13,732 nucleotides of DNA from Acidobacteriaceae bacterium. GTDB lineage: Bacteria > Acidobacteriota > Terriglobia > Terriglobales > Acidobacteriaceae. Positions 1 through 6,568 of the stretch are shown here, one piece after another (the first letter of the stretch is position 1; every line of letters starts with the position of its first letter). Location of the stretch: positions 1-13,732 of the forward strand of contig JASHUR010000197.1 of assembly GCA_030039895.1 (NCBI GenBank), read 5' to 3'. Under the pieces are notes generated by a model. The model worked only from the letters and a program-made list of their open reading frames with translations. It ran no database searches and was not told the DNA's origin. A program made the position numbers and the translations under genes.

Positions 1-216
1 GATTACGGAAGTCTGCGAGATATTTCCTCTTTTCATAACCAGCAACAGCAGTTCTTTCCGGCGGTCGATCTGAATGTCTCTCCGGATTGGGAGATCAATT
101 TGGGTGTAGGAATCGGAGTGACGGCGAGTACCGATGACTGGATTTGGAAGGCAAACGTGGGTCGCCGCTTTGACTGGGCGCTCCACCGCGCGCGTAGTTC
201 CAGAAGTATGCAATGA
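1..216 (+). CDS. C-terminal end of a probable outer-membrane beta-barrel protein (5' truncated)
   Basis: Frame 1 is open from the first base to a TGA at 214-216, giving the last 71 residues of a protein that starts outside the window. Visible features are a Gln-rich patch (HNQQQQFF), then alternating polar/hydrophobic stretches with regularly placed aromatic residues (PAVDLNVSPDWEINLGVG, then TDDWIWKANVGRRFDW). This is the pattern of antiparallel strands of an outer-membrane barrel, and barrels normally end on an aromatic residue such as the W of RRFDW. Here 12 further basic/serine-rich residues follow (ALHRARSSRSMQ), which is unusual for a terminal strand. The gene converges with the minus-strand hpnI-like gene, 182 nt away. 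I recognise the style but not a named family; the barrel assignment is inference from strand pattern only. Confidence 0.6.
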   Translation, partial: DYGSLRDISSFHNQQQQFFPAVDLNVSPDWEINLGVGIGVTASTDDWIWKANVGRRFDWALHRARSSRSMQ

Positions 217-224
217 GCTCTGAG

Positions 225-252
225 AAGAGCATCTGCGGGCGCATCCTCTTTT
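225..252 (+). terminator. Weak terminator-like hairpin after the truncated barrel gene
   Basis: Nine bases past the stop codon, AAGAG (225-229) can pair with CTCTT (246-250). A GCG/CGC pairing lies inside, and a short T-run follows (249-252). The stem is interrupted by an unpaired patch and the T-run is only four bases, so this is a weak candidate for the 3' end of the upstream transcript. Confidence 0.25.
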
Positions 253-349
253 ACTGCTCCCCACTGGAATGCTTTTGAGCCGCCCCCTTGTTTTCGTCCA
301 GATGAAAGAGAGTGTTCGCGGTTGAGTTCGCAGCGATGTATGGCCGCCG

Positions 350-363
350 CAGCCCCGGGGCTG
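350..363. repeat. Perfect 14-bp palindrome CAGCCCCGGGGCTG between convergent genes
   Basis: A self-complementary 14-mer lies 35 nt downstream of the minus-strand hpnI-like stop codon, between the two convergent genes. As RNA it can fold only as CAGCC-CCGG-GGCTG, and no T-run follows on either strand. It could be a Rho-assisted 3'-end structure or chance in GC-rich DNA. Confidence 0.3.
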
Positions 364-398
364 TGGAACGGGGAAGCAGCTTAGGAATGCGGCGGCAT

Positions 399-1601
399 CT
401 ATTCGGGATTGATGATGGCCCCGTCGGCGCGGCGCGCGACGAGTTTGCCTCCCTTGAGCAGCACATACTTGTTGTCCCGCCAGAGGCTGCGTTTGGAGAG
501 ATAACTGGCGCACCAAACGATGAAGCCGAGGAGGTCGCGCACGGGGTAGATTGGCGCCGTGGGGAGTGCACGCCGATCGCCCACCGCCCACCACCCGATT
601 ACCAGGGATTCCACCATGCGGTTGAGCCAGGCAGCGGCGAACAGGCCGACGCCGAGCAATGGATGGCCGAGGAAGGGCGCGGTGATCAGCGCCAGAATTC
701 CGTAAGGAACGGCGAACGTCAGCACGGTTCCGGGATGGCCTTTGGGGCGGGAATATCGAGTTCCCATGGCCCAGCGCAACTGCCGTTCCCACATCTGGCG
801 AAATGTTCTGGGCTGCGATACATGATCGACCACGCGGCCCGAGAGCACGATCTTATATCCCGCCATATGAATTGCATTGCCCAGGGCGAAGTCATTCGAC
901 AGGTACTGGCGGATGGCGGCGAATCCGCCGATACGCGCAAGGGAATCCTTGCGCACGGCAATGGTCGGTCCGAGTCCGAATTTCGTTCCTTCCAGAAGAT
1001 TGGCGATCAAAACACCAGCGGAAAATTCCACCGATTGACCCATTGCATCGAGGGCCGCCCACACGCCGCCAGCGCTCTTGCCGCGAAAGATGCACGTGAC
1101 GGCACCAACGCCGGGGTCGAGCAGCGGCGCGCTTACATCGCGCAAATAATCCGCGTCCACTTCTACGTCGCTGTCGCTGGTCACCAGGATGTCGTGCGCC
1201 GCCACCTCCGCCATTCGATGGAAGCAGTAGTTTTGCGCGTTAGGCCAGGGAGGAGCCCCAGTCACGAGAATTCGGGTTGGGATGTGCGGATAGCGTGCGC
1301 AGATTTCCCGAATTACAGGCAGCGCGGCGTCGTCTGCCTCATCGGCGGCAAACAGGATCTCGTATTTGGGGTATCTCTGATTGAAAAAGCTCTCGAGGTT
1401 TTCTTTCAGCCGCGCCTCATTGCCGTGCACTGGCTTCAAAACCGAAACCGGCGGCAGACTTGCGTAGATCTTCTCAAAGGCCTTCCGCTCCTTCCGGGCA
1501 TTGAGCCGGAACTGCACGGCTCCCACAATGGCAAGAAGGAGAAAAGCTGTGGAAGTGATGATCCCGACGGCTGCGACCGCCAGGAGAACGTACCAAATCA
1601 T
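399..1601 (-). CDS. hpnI: HpnI-type membrane glycosyltransferase (GT21, ceramide-glucosyltransferase-like)
   Basis: 400-residue inner-membrane glycosyltransferase. Residues 3-30 form an N-terminal membrane anchor. The GT-A catalytic domain follows, with PPVSVLKPVHG at 50-60, the DSD motif at 143-145, the catalytic-base region SND at 235-237, and the (Q/R)xxRW signature as R273-Q-L-R-W277. These are the ordered D1-D2-D3-(Q/R)xxRW landmarks of family GT21. The rest (about 293-368) is hydrophobic, as in ceramide glucosyltransferases. The best family match by eye is HpnI, which adds N-acetylglucosamine to bacteriohopanetetrol on the way to BHT-glucosamine. ATG at 1601 is preceded by GAGGA with 7-nt spacing. 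It is last in the minus-strand group, 170 nt after the ArnT-like gene, and may have its own promoter. No hpnJ, hpnK or shc gene is in the window, so the hopanoid substrate is unproven; another lipid acceptor is possible. Confidence 0.78.
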   Translation of the reverse strand: MIWYVLLAVAAVGIITSTAFLLLAIVGAVQFRLNARKERKAFEKIYASLPPVSVLKPVHGNEARLKENLESFFNQRYPKYEILFAADEADDAALPVIREICARYPHIPTRILVTGAPPWPNAQNYCFHRMAEVAAHDILVTSDSDVEVDADYLRDVSAPLLDPGVGAVTCIFRGKSAGGVWAALDAMGQSVEFSAGVLIANLLEGTKFGLGPTIAVRKDSLARIGGFAAIRQYLSNDFALGNAIHMAGYKIVLSGRVVDHVSQPRTFRQMWERQLRWAMGTRYSRPKGHPGTVLTFAVPYGILALITAPFLGHPLLGVGLFAAAWLNRMVESLVIGWWAVGDRRALPTAPIYPVRDLLGFIVWCASYLSKRSLWRDNKYVLLKGGKLVARRADGAIINPE

Positions 1602-1642
1602 ATTCTTATCCTCGGTACAGCGCAGGGGATCGTATTTATGAA

Positions 1643-1648
1643 ATTATA
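1643..1648 (-). promoter_or_regulatory. Candidate -10 box (TATAAT) upstream of hpnI-like gene
   Basis: On the minus strand a perfect TATAAT lies about 42 nt upstream of the hpnI-like ATG, within an AT-rich patch that stands out from the GC-rich surroundings. I do not find a convincing -35 hexamer at 16-18 nt. It could allow hpnI expression separate from the upstream genes. Confidence 0.35.
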
Positions 1649-1771
1649 TTCGATTGCATCGGGCCGAACTGGATACACCAACGCGTGAAACCTGGCACTC
1701 TCACGGCAGGAAACCATCCGAAGTCAAAGGGCAAACAAAGCTTTGCCTCCCCGCTCCATAAATTCAAGCCA

Positions 1772-3658
1772 TCATTGCCGCAGATCGTGATTCGTGTAAA
1801 TGAACTTTCCTCCACTGCTCGCCAGCAGGAAGGTCTTCAGGTCGGCTAGCTGGGGCGGGTTTTCCTGTTTAGCCCATACGAATATTGTTTCGCGACCATT
1901 CCAAATTGCCGCCAACGACTGGGGCGTCTCGAAGATATGGGGCGCGTCGGGAAACTTTGCGCCGTACCAGAGATTTCCCCTCGGCGGCCCCAAAACGTGG
2001 ACCTGGATGCCCGTATAGTAGTTCAGCGTGGAGGCATCGCTGTACTGACCGTCGATCACGATCTCATCGCCGGGGCGAAAGTGTTTTTGAATGGCGACGG
2101 CGAGTGGGTAGGAGGAAAGAATCGGCGAAAAAGTGACGTAGGCGGAGCGTATGCAGCCAAAGAGCGCGACAGTCATCACCACGACAGCCGCATTGGCTGC
2201 GATGGAATGTCCGCGCCGGCGCAGGAACCAGTTGAAGCCCGTGCCGAGGAGCAGAGCGAGCGAGGCGACCAGAAGCGGTCCCTGAAACGCGCCCAACGCC
2301 TCGGGCGTGAGATCGAGCATGTGCCCGAGCGAGAAGTTGTAATCCTTGGGAGGAGCTTTCCTGAGCAGGTCCGCGAGGTCATAACCCGGCGCCGGGCGAT
2401 GGGAGATTGCAAAAAAGTAGATGCCGGCGATGAATCCCAGCACGCCCAGGGCGAGGAGGAACGTGGAGGAGATGCGGCCGGCGCGCCGGGCGGATGAGTG
2501 CTTTGGCGACGCGGCTTCAAGCGCCAGCCAGCCGCCCACGAGGAGGGCCACGCCGGGCAGTCCGGGGATGGTGTAGTACTCCTGCCGTGTGGAGAAGCTG
2601 AAGAATACTGCGATCACCAGCGCCCAGAGCAGAAAGAGCAGATTCGCACGCCTGCGCCGGTCCAGGCTTCCGAGCCTGCCGCGGATTTCACTCCAGCGCA
2701 CCGGGACTTCGCCAAGAGCCTGCGGCAGAAATATGAACCAGGGAAAGAGCCAGAGCACGAAGAGCGCCCAGAAGAGAAAGAGCGGAACCGTGCCATAGCC
2801 CGCGGGCACGCGCTTGCCCAGGAAGCGCATGAACTGCTCGTTAATAAAGTAGAGCCAGAGAAAGCCGCGCGCCTGCCCGGCGGGCGGATTTCGCAGCGCC
2901 GCCAGGATGTGCCAGGGCGCAGCGATTGCCAGGAATATAAGCGAGCTGGACAACAGGCGCATCTTGAGCAGGCGCCGGAGATCGCCGGTCAGAAGCAGAA
3001 AGAGTCCGATGGTTCCAATCGGGAATACCAGTCCGATCAGGCCCTTGGTAAGCACATTCAAGGCGCAGGTTGCGGCAAATCCCCAGCACAGCCAAAGCGA
3101 GGGCCGTTCCTGCTCGAGCGATCGCAGGAAGAAGTAATAGCCCAGGGTGAGCCACAGGGAGACGATCACCTCGGGAATCAGAAATCGCGTGTAAATGAAC
3201 AGGCCGAGGGAGGTTGCCATGACCAGCCCCGAGCAGAACCCGCCCGCTTCTCCGTAGGCGAAGCGCCCCAGGAGCCAAGTGGCAAGCAGCAGCCCGAGCA
3301 CGGCCAGCATCAGCGGCAGGCGCGTGCTCCAGTTGCTGATGCCGAAGACCTTGTAGCTGGCTATCAGGCTCCAGTACATCAATGGGGCCTTTTCAAGGTA
3401 GCGGAAACCGTTCGTGTACATCGTCACCCACTCGTGACGCTGCAACATTTCCCGCGCCGCCTCGGCGTGGACCGTGTCGACATCGTCGAGCAAGGGAGGT
3501 CTTGAAAGGCCGATCATATAGATCGCGCCCCACAGTACCGTGAGCAGCAGGACGGACGCACGCCAGTTCAAATGCCAACGGCTGGAGGCGCTGGATGCAA
3601 CTTGGTTCGATTTCTTGTCGGGGGACTCTTCGAGGTTGGAGGCTGAATTCGAATCCAT
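1772..3658 (-). CDS. ArnT-like glycosyltransferase (GT83/PMT family, polytopic membrane protein)
   Basis: 628-residue integral membrane glycosyltransferase of the GT-C fold. A polar N-terminus (1-30) leads into the first helix (about 34-51). Then comes the first periplasmic loop with an acidic motif LLDDVDTVHAEAAREM (56-71), matching the ArnT/PMT loop whose Asp/Glu residues are catalytic, and EKAPLMYW (89-96), the counterpart of the family's K-P-P-L-x-Y-W motif. Roughly a dozen hydrophobic segments follow. The last ~110 residues are mostly soluble and probably periplasmic, as in ArnT. Such enzymes take a sugar from a polyprenyl-phosphate donor and transfer it to a lipid or protein on the outer face of the inner membrane; ArnT itself adds aminoarabinose to lipid A. 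Neighbours upstream are two ArnE/ArnF-like proteins, which supports a lipid-linked donor. ATG at 3658 has a GGGA-type Shine-Dalgarno. Sugar and acceptor cannot be read from sequence. Confidence 0.82.
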   Translation of the reverse strand: MDSNSASNLEESPDKKSNQVASSASSRWHLNWRASVLLLTVLWGAIYMIGLSRPPLLDDVDTVHAEAAREMLQRHEWVTMYTNGFRYLEKAPLMYWSLIASYKVFGISNWSTRLPLMLAVLGLLLATWLLGRFAYGEAGGFCSGLVMATSLGLFIYTRFLIPEVIVSLWLTLGYYFFLRSLEQERPSLWLCWGFAATCALNVLTKGLIGLVFPIGTIGLFLLLTGDLRRLLKMRLLSSSLIFLAIAAPWHILAALRNPPAGQARGFLWLYFINEQFMRFLGKRVPAGYGTVPLFLFWALFVLWLFPWFIFLPQALGEVPVRWSEIRGRLGSLDRRRRANLLFLLWALVIAVFFSFSTRQEYYTIPGLPGVALLVGGWLALEAASPKHSSARRAGRISSTFLLALGVLGFIAGIYFFAISHRPAPGYDLADLLRKAPPKDYNFSLGHMLDLTPEALGAFQGPLLVASLALLLGTGFNWFLRRRGHSIAANAAVVVMTVALFGCIRSAYVTFSPILSSYPLAVAIQKHFRPGDEIVIDGQYSDASTLNYYTGIQVHVLGPPRGNLWYGAKFPDAPHIFETPQSLAAIWNGRETIFVWAKQENPPQLADLKTFLLASSGGKFIYTNHDLRQ

Positions 3659-3682
3659 CTGCGATGACCATCCCTAGTGTAT

Positions 3683-3697
3683 ATGTGCGGCGCACAT
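3683..3697. promoter_or_regulatory. 15-bp dyad ATGTGCG-G-CGCACAT upstream of the ArnT-like gene
   Basis: Perfect 7-bp arms around a single central base, 25 nt upstream of the ArnT-like start in the 107-nt gap after the second SMR-type gene. The one-base centre rules out a normal RNA hairpin, so a dimeric protein-binding site is the likelier reading. It suggests that the two glycosyltransferase genes can be controlled separately from the SMR pair. No regulator is known. Confidence 0.4.
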
Positions 3698-3765
3698 GCG
3701 GCATCAGTTGCGCGGCTGAGGCGCAGGCTGAAGCCACGCCGCACTAAGCCGTTTGCTCCTGTTCA

Positions 3766-4146
3766 CTAGTGAGCGACGAGAAGTACCCCGGCGCAGACAA
3801 AAATTGTGGCGAGCCACCGGCGGCGGTCGACATCCTCGCCAAGGAAGAATTTGGCGCCCAGAGCACTGACGATGAATGTGAGCGATGCGGTTGCGGGGCC
3901 CATCAGGCTCAGATCGGCCCAGGAAAGGCCCATGAGGTTGCTGAAGAAAGCGATCGCCATAAAGGCGATTCCAGTGAGGAATGCCCCGCTGGAAAGGACG
4001 CGCATGACGACCGCGGAGAGTCCCCGGCTGCGTCTGAGTACGCCCAGGTCGCCAATGCGGCGCATCGCAAGCGCGATCAAGACATCTCCAGCCGAGGCGG
4101 CGACGACGGTAATGAAAATGCAAACCCAGGTATAGAGCGTTCTCAT
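3766..4146 (-). CDS. Small EamA/SMR-type membrane protein, second of a pair (ArnF/ArnE-like)
   Basis: 126 residues, four predicted helices (about 4-20, 50-70, 78-101, 108-125). The second half has the EamA/SMR consensus: LSWADLSLMGPA at 74-85, FLGED at 101-105 and a glycine-containing last helix. In helix 1 the segment SAGDVL (18-23) has no glutamate at the position of EmrE Glu14. The same is true of ArnE/ArnF flippases, so a proton-driven drug exporter is less likely than lipid-linked-sugar flipping (inference). ATG at 4146 overlaps the TGA of the preceding gene as ATGA, so the two are translationally coupled, as expected for subunits of a heterodimer. A longer upstream reading in this frame is out-of-frame overlap with the partner gene and was not used. 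It is followed by the ArnT-like gene after 107 nt. Confidence 0.8.
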   Translation of the reverse strand: MRTLYTWVCIFITVVAASAGDVLIALAMRRIGDLGVLRRSRGLSAVVMRVLSSGAFLTGIAFMAIAFFSNLMGLSWADLSLMGPATASLTFIVSALGAKFFLGEDVDRRRWLATIFVCAGVLLVAH

Positions 4147-4568
4147 TCGTTTTCCTCCCGGGACGCAGCAGCGTAAAGGGCTTCTCCTGTTTCTCCGGTT
4201 CGCGACGGGCCACGCGCGACCACGCCGACCCCCGTCACGATGAGCGCAATGCCCGCCCAGCGTACAAGGCTGACATGCTCGCCGAGCCAGAAGTGCGCGA
4301 TCAGCACCATGGTCACGTAGCCGAAGGCTGTGGCGGGAAGAACGAAAGTGAGGTCGGCGAAGGAAAGCGCTGTCATGTAGTTCGCCATGCCGGCGATCAG
4401 GCACGCAATACCCAGAATGATCCACGGACTGGCGACTGCGGCGAAGACATGAGCGACGTGGTGCACATCAATTGCGCCCGATTGCTTCATGCCGCGCGCC
4501 AGAAAAGCGTCCCCGACGGGACTGAAAATGACAACAGAGAAAAGGACAAGAAACTTTCGAATCGTCAA
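4143..4568 (-). CDS. Small EamA/SMR-type membrane protein, first of a pair (ArnE/ArnF-like), TTG start
   Basis: 141 residues with four helices (about 3-19, 46-66, 73-93, 101-118) and a hydrophilic C-terminal tail of about 22 residues (TGETGEALYAAASREENE region). Family landmarks are LSFADLTFVLPA (68-79) and LGEHVSLVRWAGIALIVTG (95-113), the EamA/SMR second-half consensus. Helix 1 carries SPVGDAF (16-22), which aligns with the SVAGQL segment of ArnE and lacks the SMR drug-exporter glutamate. The only start giving a full first helix is TTG at 4568: the first in-frame ATG is codon 27, which would delete it. A GAGGAAG Shine-Dalgarno sits 7 nt before the TTG. Likely function: half of a heterodimeric flippase for a lipid-linked sugar used by the downstream ArnT-like enzyme. 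A generic EamA metabolite exporter is the alternative. Confidence 0.8.
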   Translation of the reverse strand: MTIRKFLVLFSVVIFSPVGDAFLARGMKQSGAIDVHHVAHVFAAVASPWIILGIACLIAGMANYMTALSFADLTFVLPATAFGYVTMVLIAHFWLGEHVSLVRWAGIALIVTGVGVVARGPSRTGETGEALYAAASREENE

Positions 4569-4575
4569 GACAGAA

Positions 4576-4582
4576 CTTCCTC
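4576..4582 (-). promoter_or_regulatory. Ribosome binding site GAGGAAG deciding a TTG start
   Basis: On the minus strand GAGGAAG ends 7 nt before the TTG at 4568. This strong, well-placed site is the main reason to accept the non-ATG start of the first SMR-type gene. Confidence 0.7.
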
Positions 4583-4768
4583 TTTCGAGTCTGAAAGCGA
4601 GAGGCGGGCCCGCTCATGTTGGAACCACATCGGGCCAGTCGTCGCTTCACGCATTTCGGAATAGTGTATCCGCATTCGCTGGGGTCCAGTCGATGGACAC
4701 ATCCTTTGGGCGCCTGACAACGGACTTCTGTTGTGCCGGATGATAGGGAAGTAATGGTCAGCGACTAT

Positions 4769-4797
4769 GTCACAGAACCAGTGACGCCTATCGTCAC
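4769..4797. promoter_or_regulatory. Operator-like array of three alternating GTCAC half-sites
   Basis: GTCAC (4769-4773), GTGAC (4781-4785) and GTCAC (4793-4797) alternate in orientation with exactly seven bases between neighbours, so half-site centres repeat every 12 bp. The right-hand pair extends to a perfect 6-bp dyad, GTGACG-N5-CGTCAC (4781-4797). Located in the divergent promoter region, it is a candidate binding site for an oligomeric regulator of either operon. No cognate regulator gene is in the window. Confidence 0.45.
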
Positions 4798-5009
4798 GCT
4801 ATGGCATCCAAGCGCGCGATGGGATCTGCAGCGCATAACTCCGAGCAGACCCGGCGGGCCGAGAAGGTTCGCCTTGCGGTTGACGCGATTCCGGAGATGA
4901 CGCGGTTCGTGCAGGGGGATGGTCGGCTGGCCGCTCCCGACGATCTCGGAGGATAGCGCTCTGGAATCGTTCTACGGCACGGCGAGATCAAGGTCGCATC
5001 GGATTAGAA

Positions 5010-5039
5010 TTGCGATTGCGATGGGAAGTACGGTATCAA
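5010..5039 (+). promoter_or_regulatory. Candidate promoter of the TolC-ytcA-mdtN-mdtO operon
   Basis: TTGCGA (5010-5015) and TATCAA (5034-5039) are separated by 18 nt, each matching four of six bases of the sigma-70 hexamers. The -10-like box ends 35 nt before the chosen ATG. It is plausible but weak in a phylum whose promoters are poorly defined. Confidence 0.3.
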
Positions 5040-5074
5040 AATGTAGTCCTGCAGTGCATGAGGGCGGAGTACAG

Positions 5075-6568
5075 ATGGCAGACGCAGCGCACACTTTGTC
5101 TCAGTTCCAGCTGCCAATGAAAGCCGCGGCCGGTCATCGATTGGCCCTGGCGATGGGGACGCTACTTGCATGTTGTACCCCGGCAATCTGGTGCCAGACA
5201 GCACCGCCTGCTCCCAATCAGCCCTGGCACTCGCCTGAGGAAAGGCGTATGGAACAGAGTGCTGGGCAATCGCTCTCCCACGAGTTCTCCACCAACGCGG
5301 CCACGACATACACGCTGGCAGAGCTGATTGACCTGGCGGAAGCGCACAATCCGGAAACGCGCCAGGCCTGGGAAGCGGCACGCTCGCGGGCCGCTGCTAT
5401 GGGCGTTGCACGGAGCGAACTTTACCCCACGCTGGCCGTTGCGGCGCTGTCGCAAACCGAGCGCAACCAGATCTACTTCAACACGCGCTTTTATCGGCAA
5501 ACGGCGCAGTCCTTCGATCTTGCACTCGACCTGAACTACACCGTCTTTGACTTTGGCGCGCGCGCCGGTCGTATTGATGCGGCCAAAGCGCAGCTCCTCG
5601 CCGCCGACTTCGCCTTCAACGACGCGCAGCGCCTGCTAATCTATCGTGTTGCCAACGCCTACTACCAACTGCTGAACGCCGCCGGCCAGGTAGTGGCCGC
5701 GCGCGCCAACCTCGCCAACGCGCAGACGGTCCAGCAAGCCGCGGAAGCACGCCTCAAAAATGGACTTGCGACGCTCCCGGACGTTCTCGAGGCACGAAGC
5801 GCGTCGGCACAGGCCGAGTACGATCTGCAGGCTGCTCTCGGCGCTCAGGACGTTGCGCACGGCAATCTTGCCACGGCTCTCGGCGTCTCGCCCACCGACA
5901 CCATAAATGTCGAGTCCATCGAGCAGCTCAAGCTGCCGGATTCCATTGAGGACACCGTTGATCAGGCCATCGACCGCGCCTTTCGCCAGCGTCCCGATCT
6001 CATGAGCCAGATCGCGAGGATTCGCGCCGCCGATGCGCGGCTGAAGCAGGCGCATGCGGCCTACTTTCCCACCCTCAGCCTGCACGCGCAGCCCGACGCG
6101 CAGTCGCTCTATGCAGAGCAACAACAACTGCCCTGGGGAAACACGGCCGACCTCGACGGAGAGGTGAGTTTGGGCCTCAATTGGACCATATTCGACGGGG
6201 GTGCGCGCAAAAAAGAGGTAGAGCAGGCGCAGGCTGACATCCGCACGGCCCAGGCCCAGGCTGATGTGATCCGCGACCAGATTGAAAATGAAATCTGGTC
6301 CTCCTACTCCGATCTAAAGACCGCATTTCGCCAGCGACAGGCCGCCGTGGAGCTTCTCGAAGCCTCCGATCAGTCCTACAACGCGGCCATCGAGTCCTAT
6401 CATTACGGTGTGCGCAACCTTCTGGACGTAACCCAGGCGCAAAAAACGCTCGCGCAGGCCCGGTCAGCCGACGTCCTCGCACGCGCGCAGGTGTTGACCG
6501 CGCTCGCCCGTCTTGCGTTCACAACCGGAGACGCCATCCAACCCGTGCAACCGAGGACCAAGCCATGA
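5075..6568 (+). CDS. TolC-family outer-membrane efflux channel (OMF), MdtP-like position
   Basis: 497-residue outer-membrane channel that would dock with the adaptor encoded two genes downstream. A hydrophobic secretion signal (about 20-41, MKAAAGHRLALAMG onward) lies behind a short leader. ATG 5075 was chosen because GGAG at 5066-5069 precedes it by 5 nt; the in-frame ATG at 5117 is an alternative that gives a more standard signal peptide but has no clear Shine-Dalgarno. The two OEP repeats are visible. The first starts at TYTLAELIDLA (about 78) and has its barrel strand in LNYTVFDFGARAGR (about 153). The second starts at RPDLMSQIARIRAADARL (about 305) with LGLNWTIFDGGARKKEVEQA (about 366). 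Alpha-helical coiled coil rich in Ala/Gln follows each. The signal region ends AIWCQTA, a poor lipobox, so lipidation as in NodT/MdtP members is doubtful. The stop overlaps ytcA as ATGA. Confidence 0.9.
   Translation: MADAAHTLSQFQLPMKAAAGHRLALAMGTLLACCTPAIWCQTAPPAPNQPWHSPEERRMEQSAGQSLSHEFSTNAATTYTLAELIDLAEAHNPETRQAWEAARSRAAAMGVARSELYPTLAVAALSQTERNQIYFNTRFYRQTAQSFDLALDLNYTVFDFGARAGRIDAAKAQLLAADFAFNDAQRLLIYRVANAYYQLLNAAGQVVAARANLANAQTVQQAAEARLKNGLATLPDVLEARSASAQAEYDLQAALGAQDVAHGNLATALGVSPTDTINVESIEQLKLPDSIEDTVDQAIDRAFRQRPDLMSQIARIRAADARLKQAHAAYFPTLSLHAQPDAQSLYAEQQQLPWGNTADLDGEVSLGLNWTIFDGGARKKEVEQAQADIRTAQAQADVIRDQIENEIWSSYSDLKTAFRQRQAAVELLEASDQSYNAAIESYHYGVRNLLDVTQAQKTLAQARSADVLARAQVLTALARLAFTTGDAIQPVQPRTKP

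Larger units (their letters stand above)
4569..5074. other. 506-nt divergent intergenic region between the lipid-modification cluster and the first pump operon
   Basis: No convincing gene lies here. It must hold the promoters of both the minus-strand cluster and the plus-strand pump operon. Inverted repeats are concentrated in 4684-4797: GTCCA-N5-TGGAC (4684-4698), ACAAC-N8-GTTGT (4717-4734) and the GTCAC half-site array described separately. A 51-codon open frame (4801-4956) has GC-rich third positions but no ribosome binding site and no recognisable family. Confidence 0.5.

Noticed and set aside
312..1688. Long plus-strand open frame (458 codons) opposite the hpnI-like gene
   Set aside because: It is antisense to a gene with clear GT21 motifs. 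The peptide has no family features and its openness reflects GC-rich codon structure.
1736..1745. 10-bp palindrome CAAAGCTTTG between the two glycosyltransferase genes
   Set aside because: Contains a HindIII-like core, is short and lacks terminator or promoter context; probably chance.
2498..3505. Plus-strand open frame of 335 codons opposite the ArnT-like gene
   Set aside because: Highly charged, low-complexity peptide mirroring hydrophobic codons on the other strand; no motif.
4147..4425. Upstream extension of the second SMR-type frame
   Set aside because: It lies out of frame over the first SMR gene and encodes an Arg/His-rich peptide; the ATGA overlap start at 4146 gives a complete four-helix protein.
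4801..4956. 51-codon plus-strand frame in the divergent spacer, considered as a remnant regulator gene
   Set aside because: Codon use looks gene-like, but it has no Shine-Dalgarno, no helix-turn-helix and no family resemblance; too weak to call.
4919..5074. Upstream extension of the TolC-like frame to the ATG at 4919
   Set aside because: It would place 52 non-conserved basic residues before the signal peptide; ATG 5075 has a good Shine-Dalgarno.
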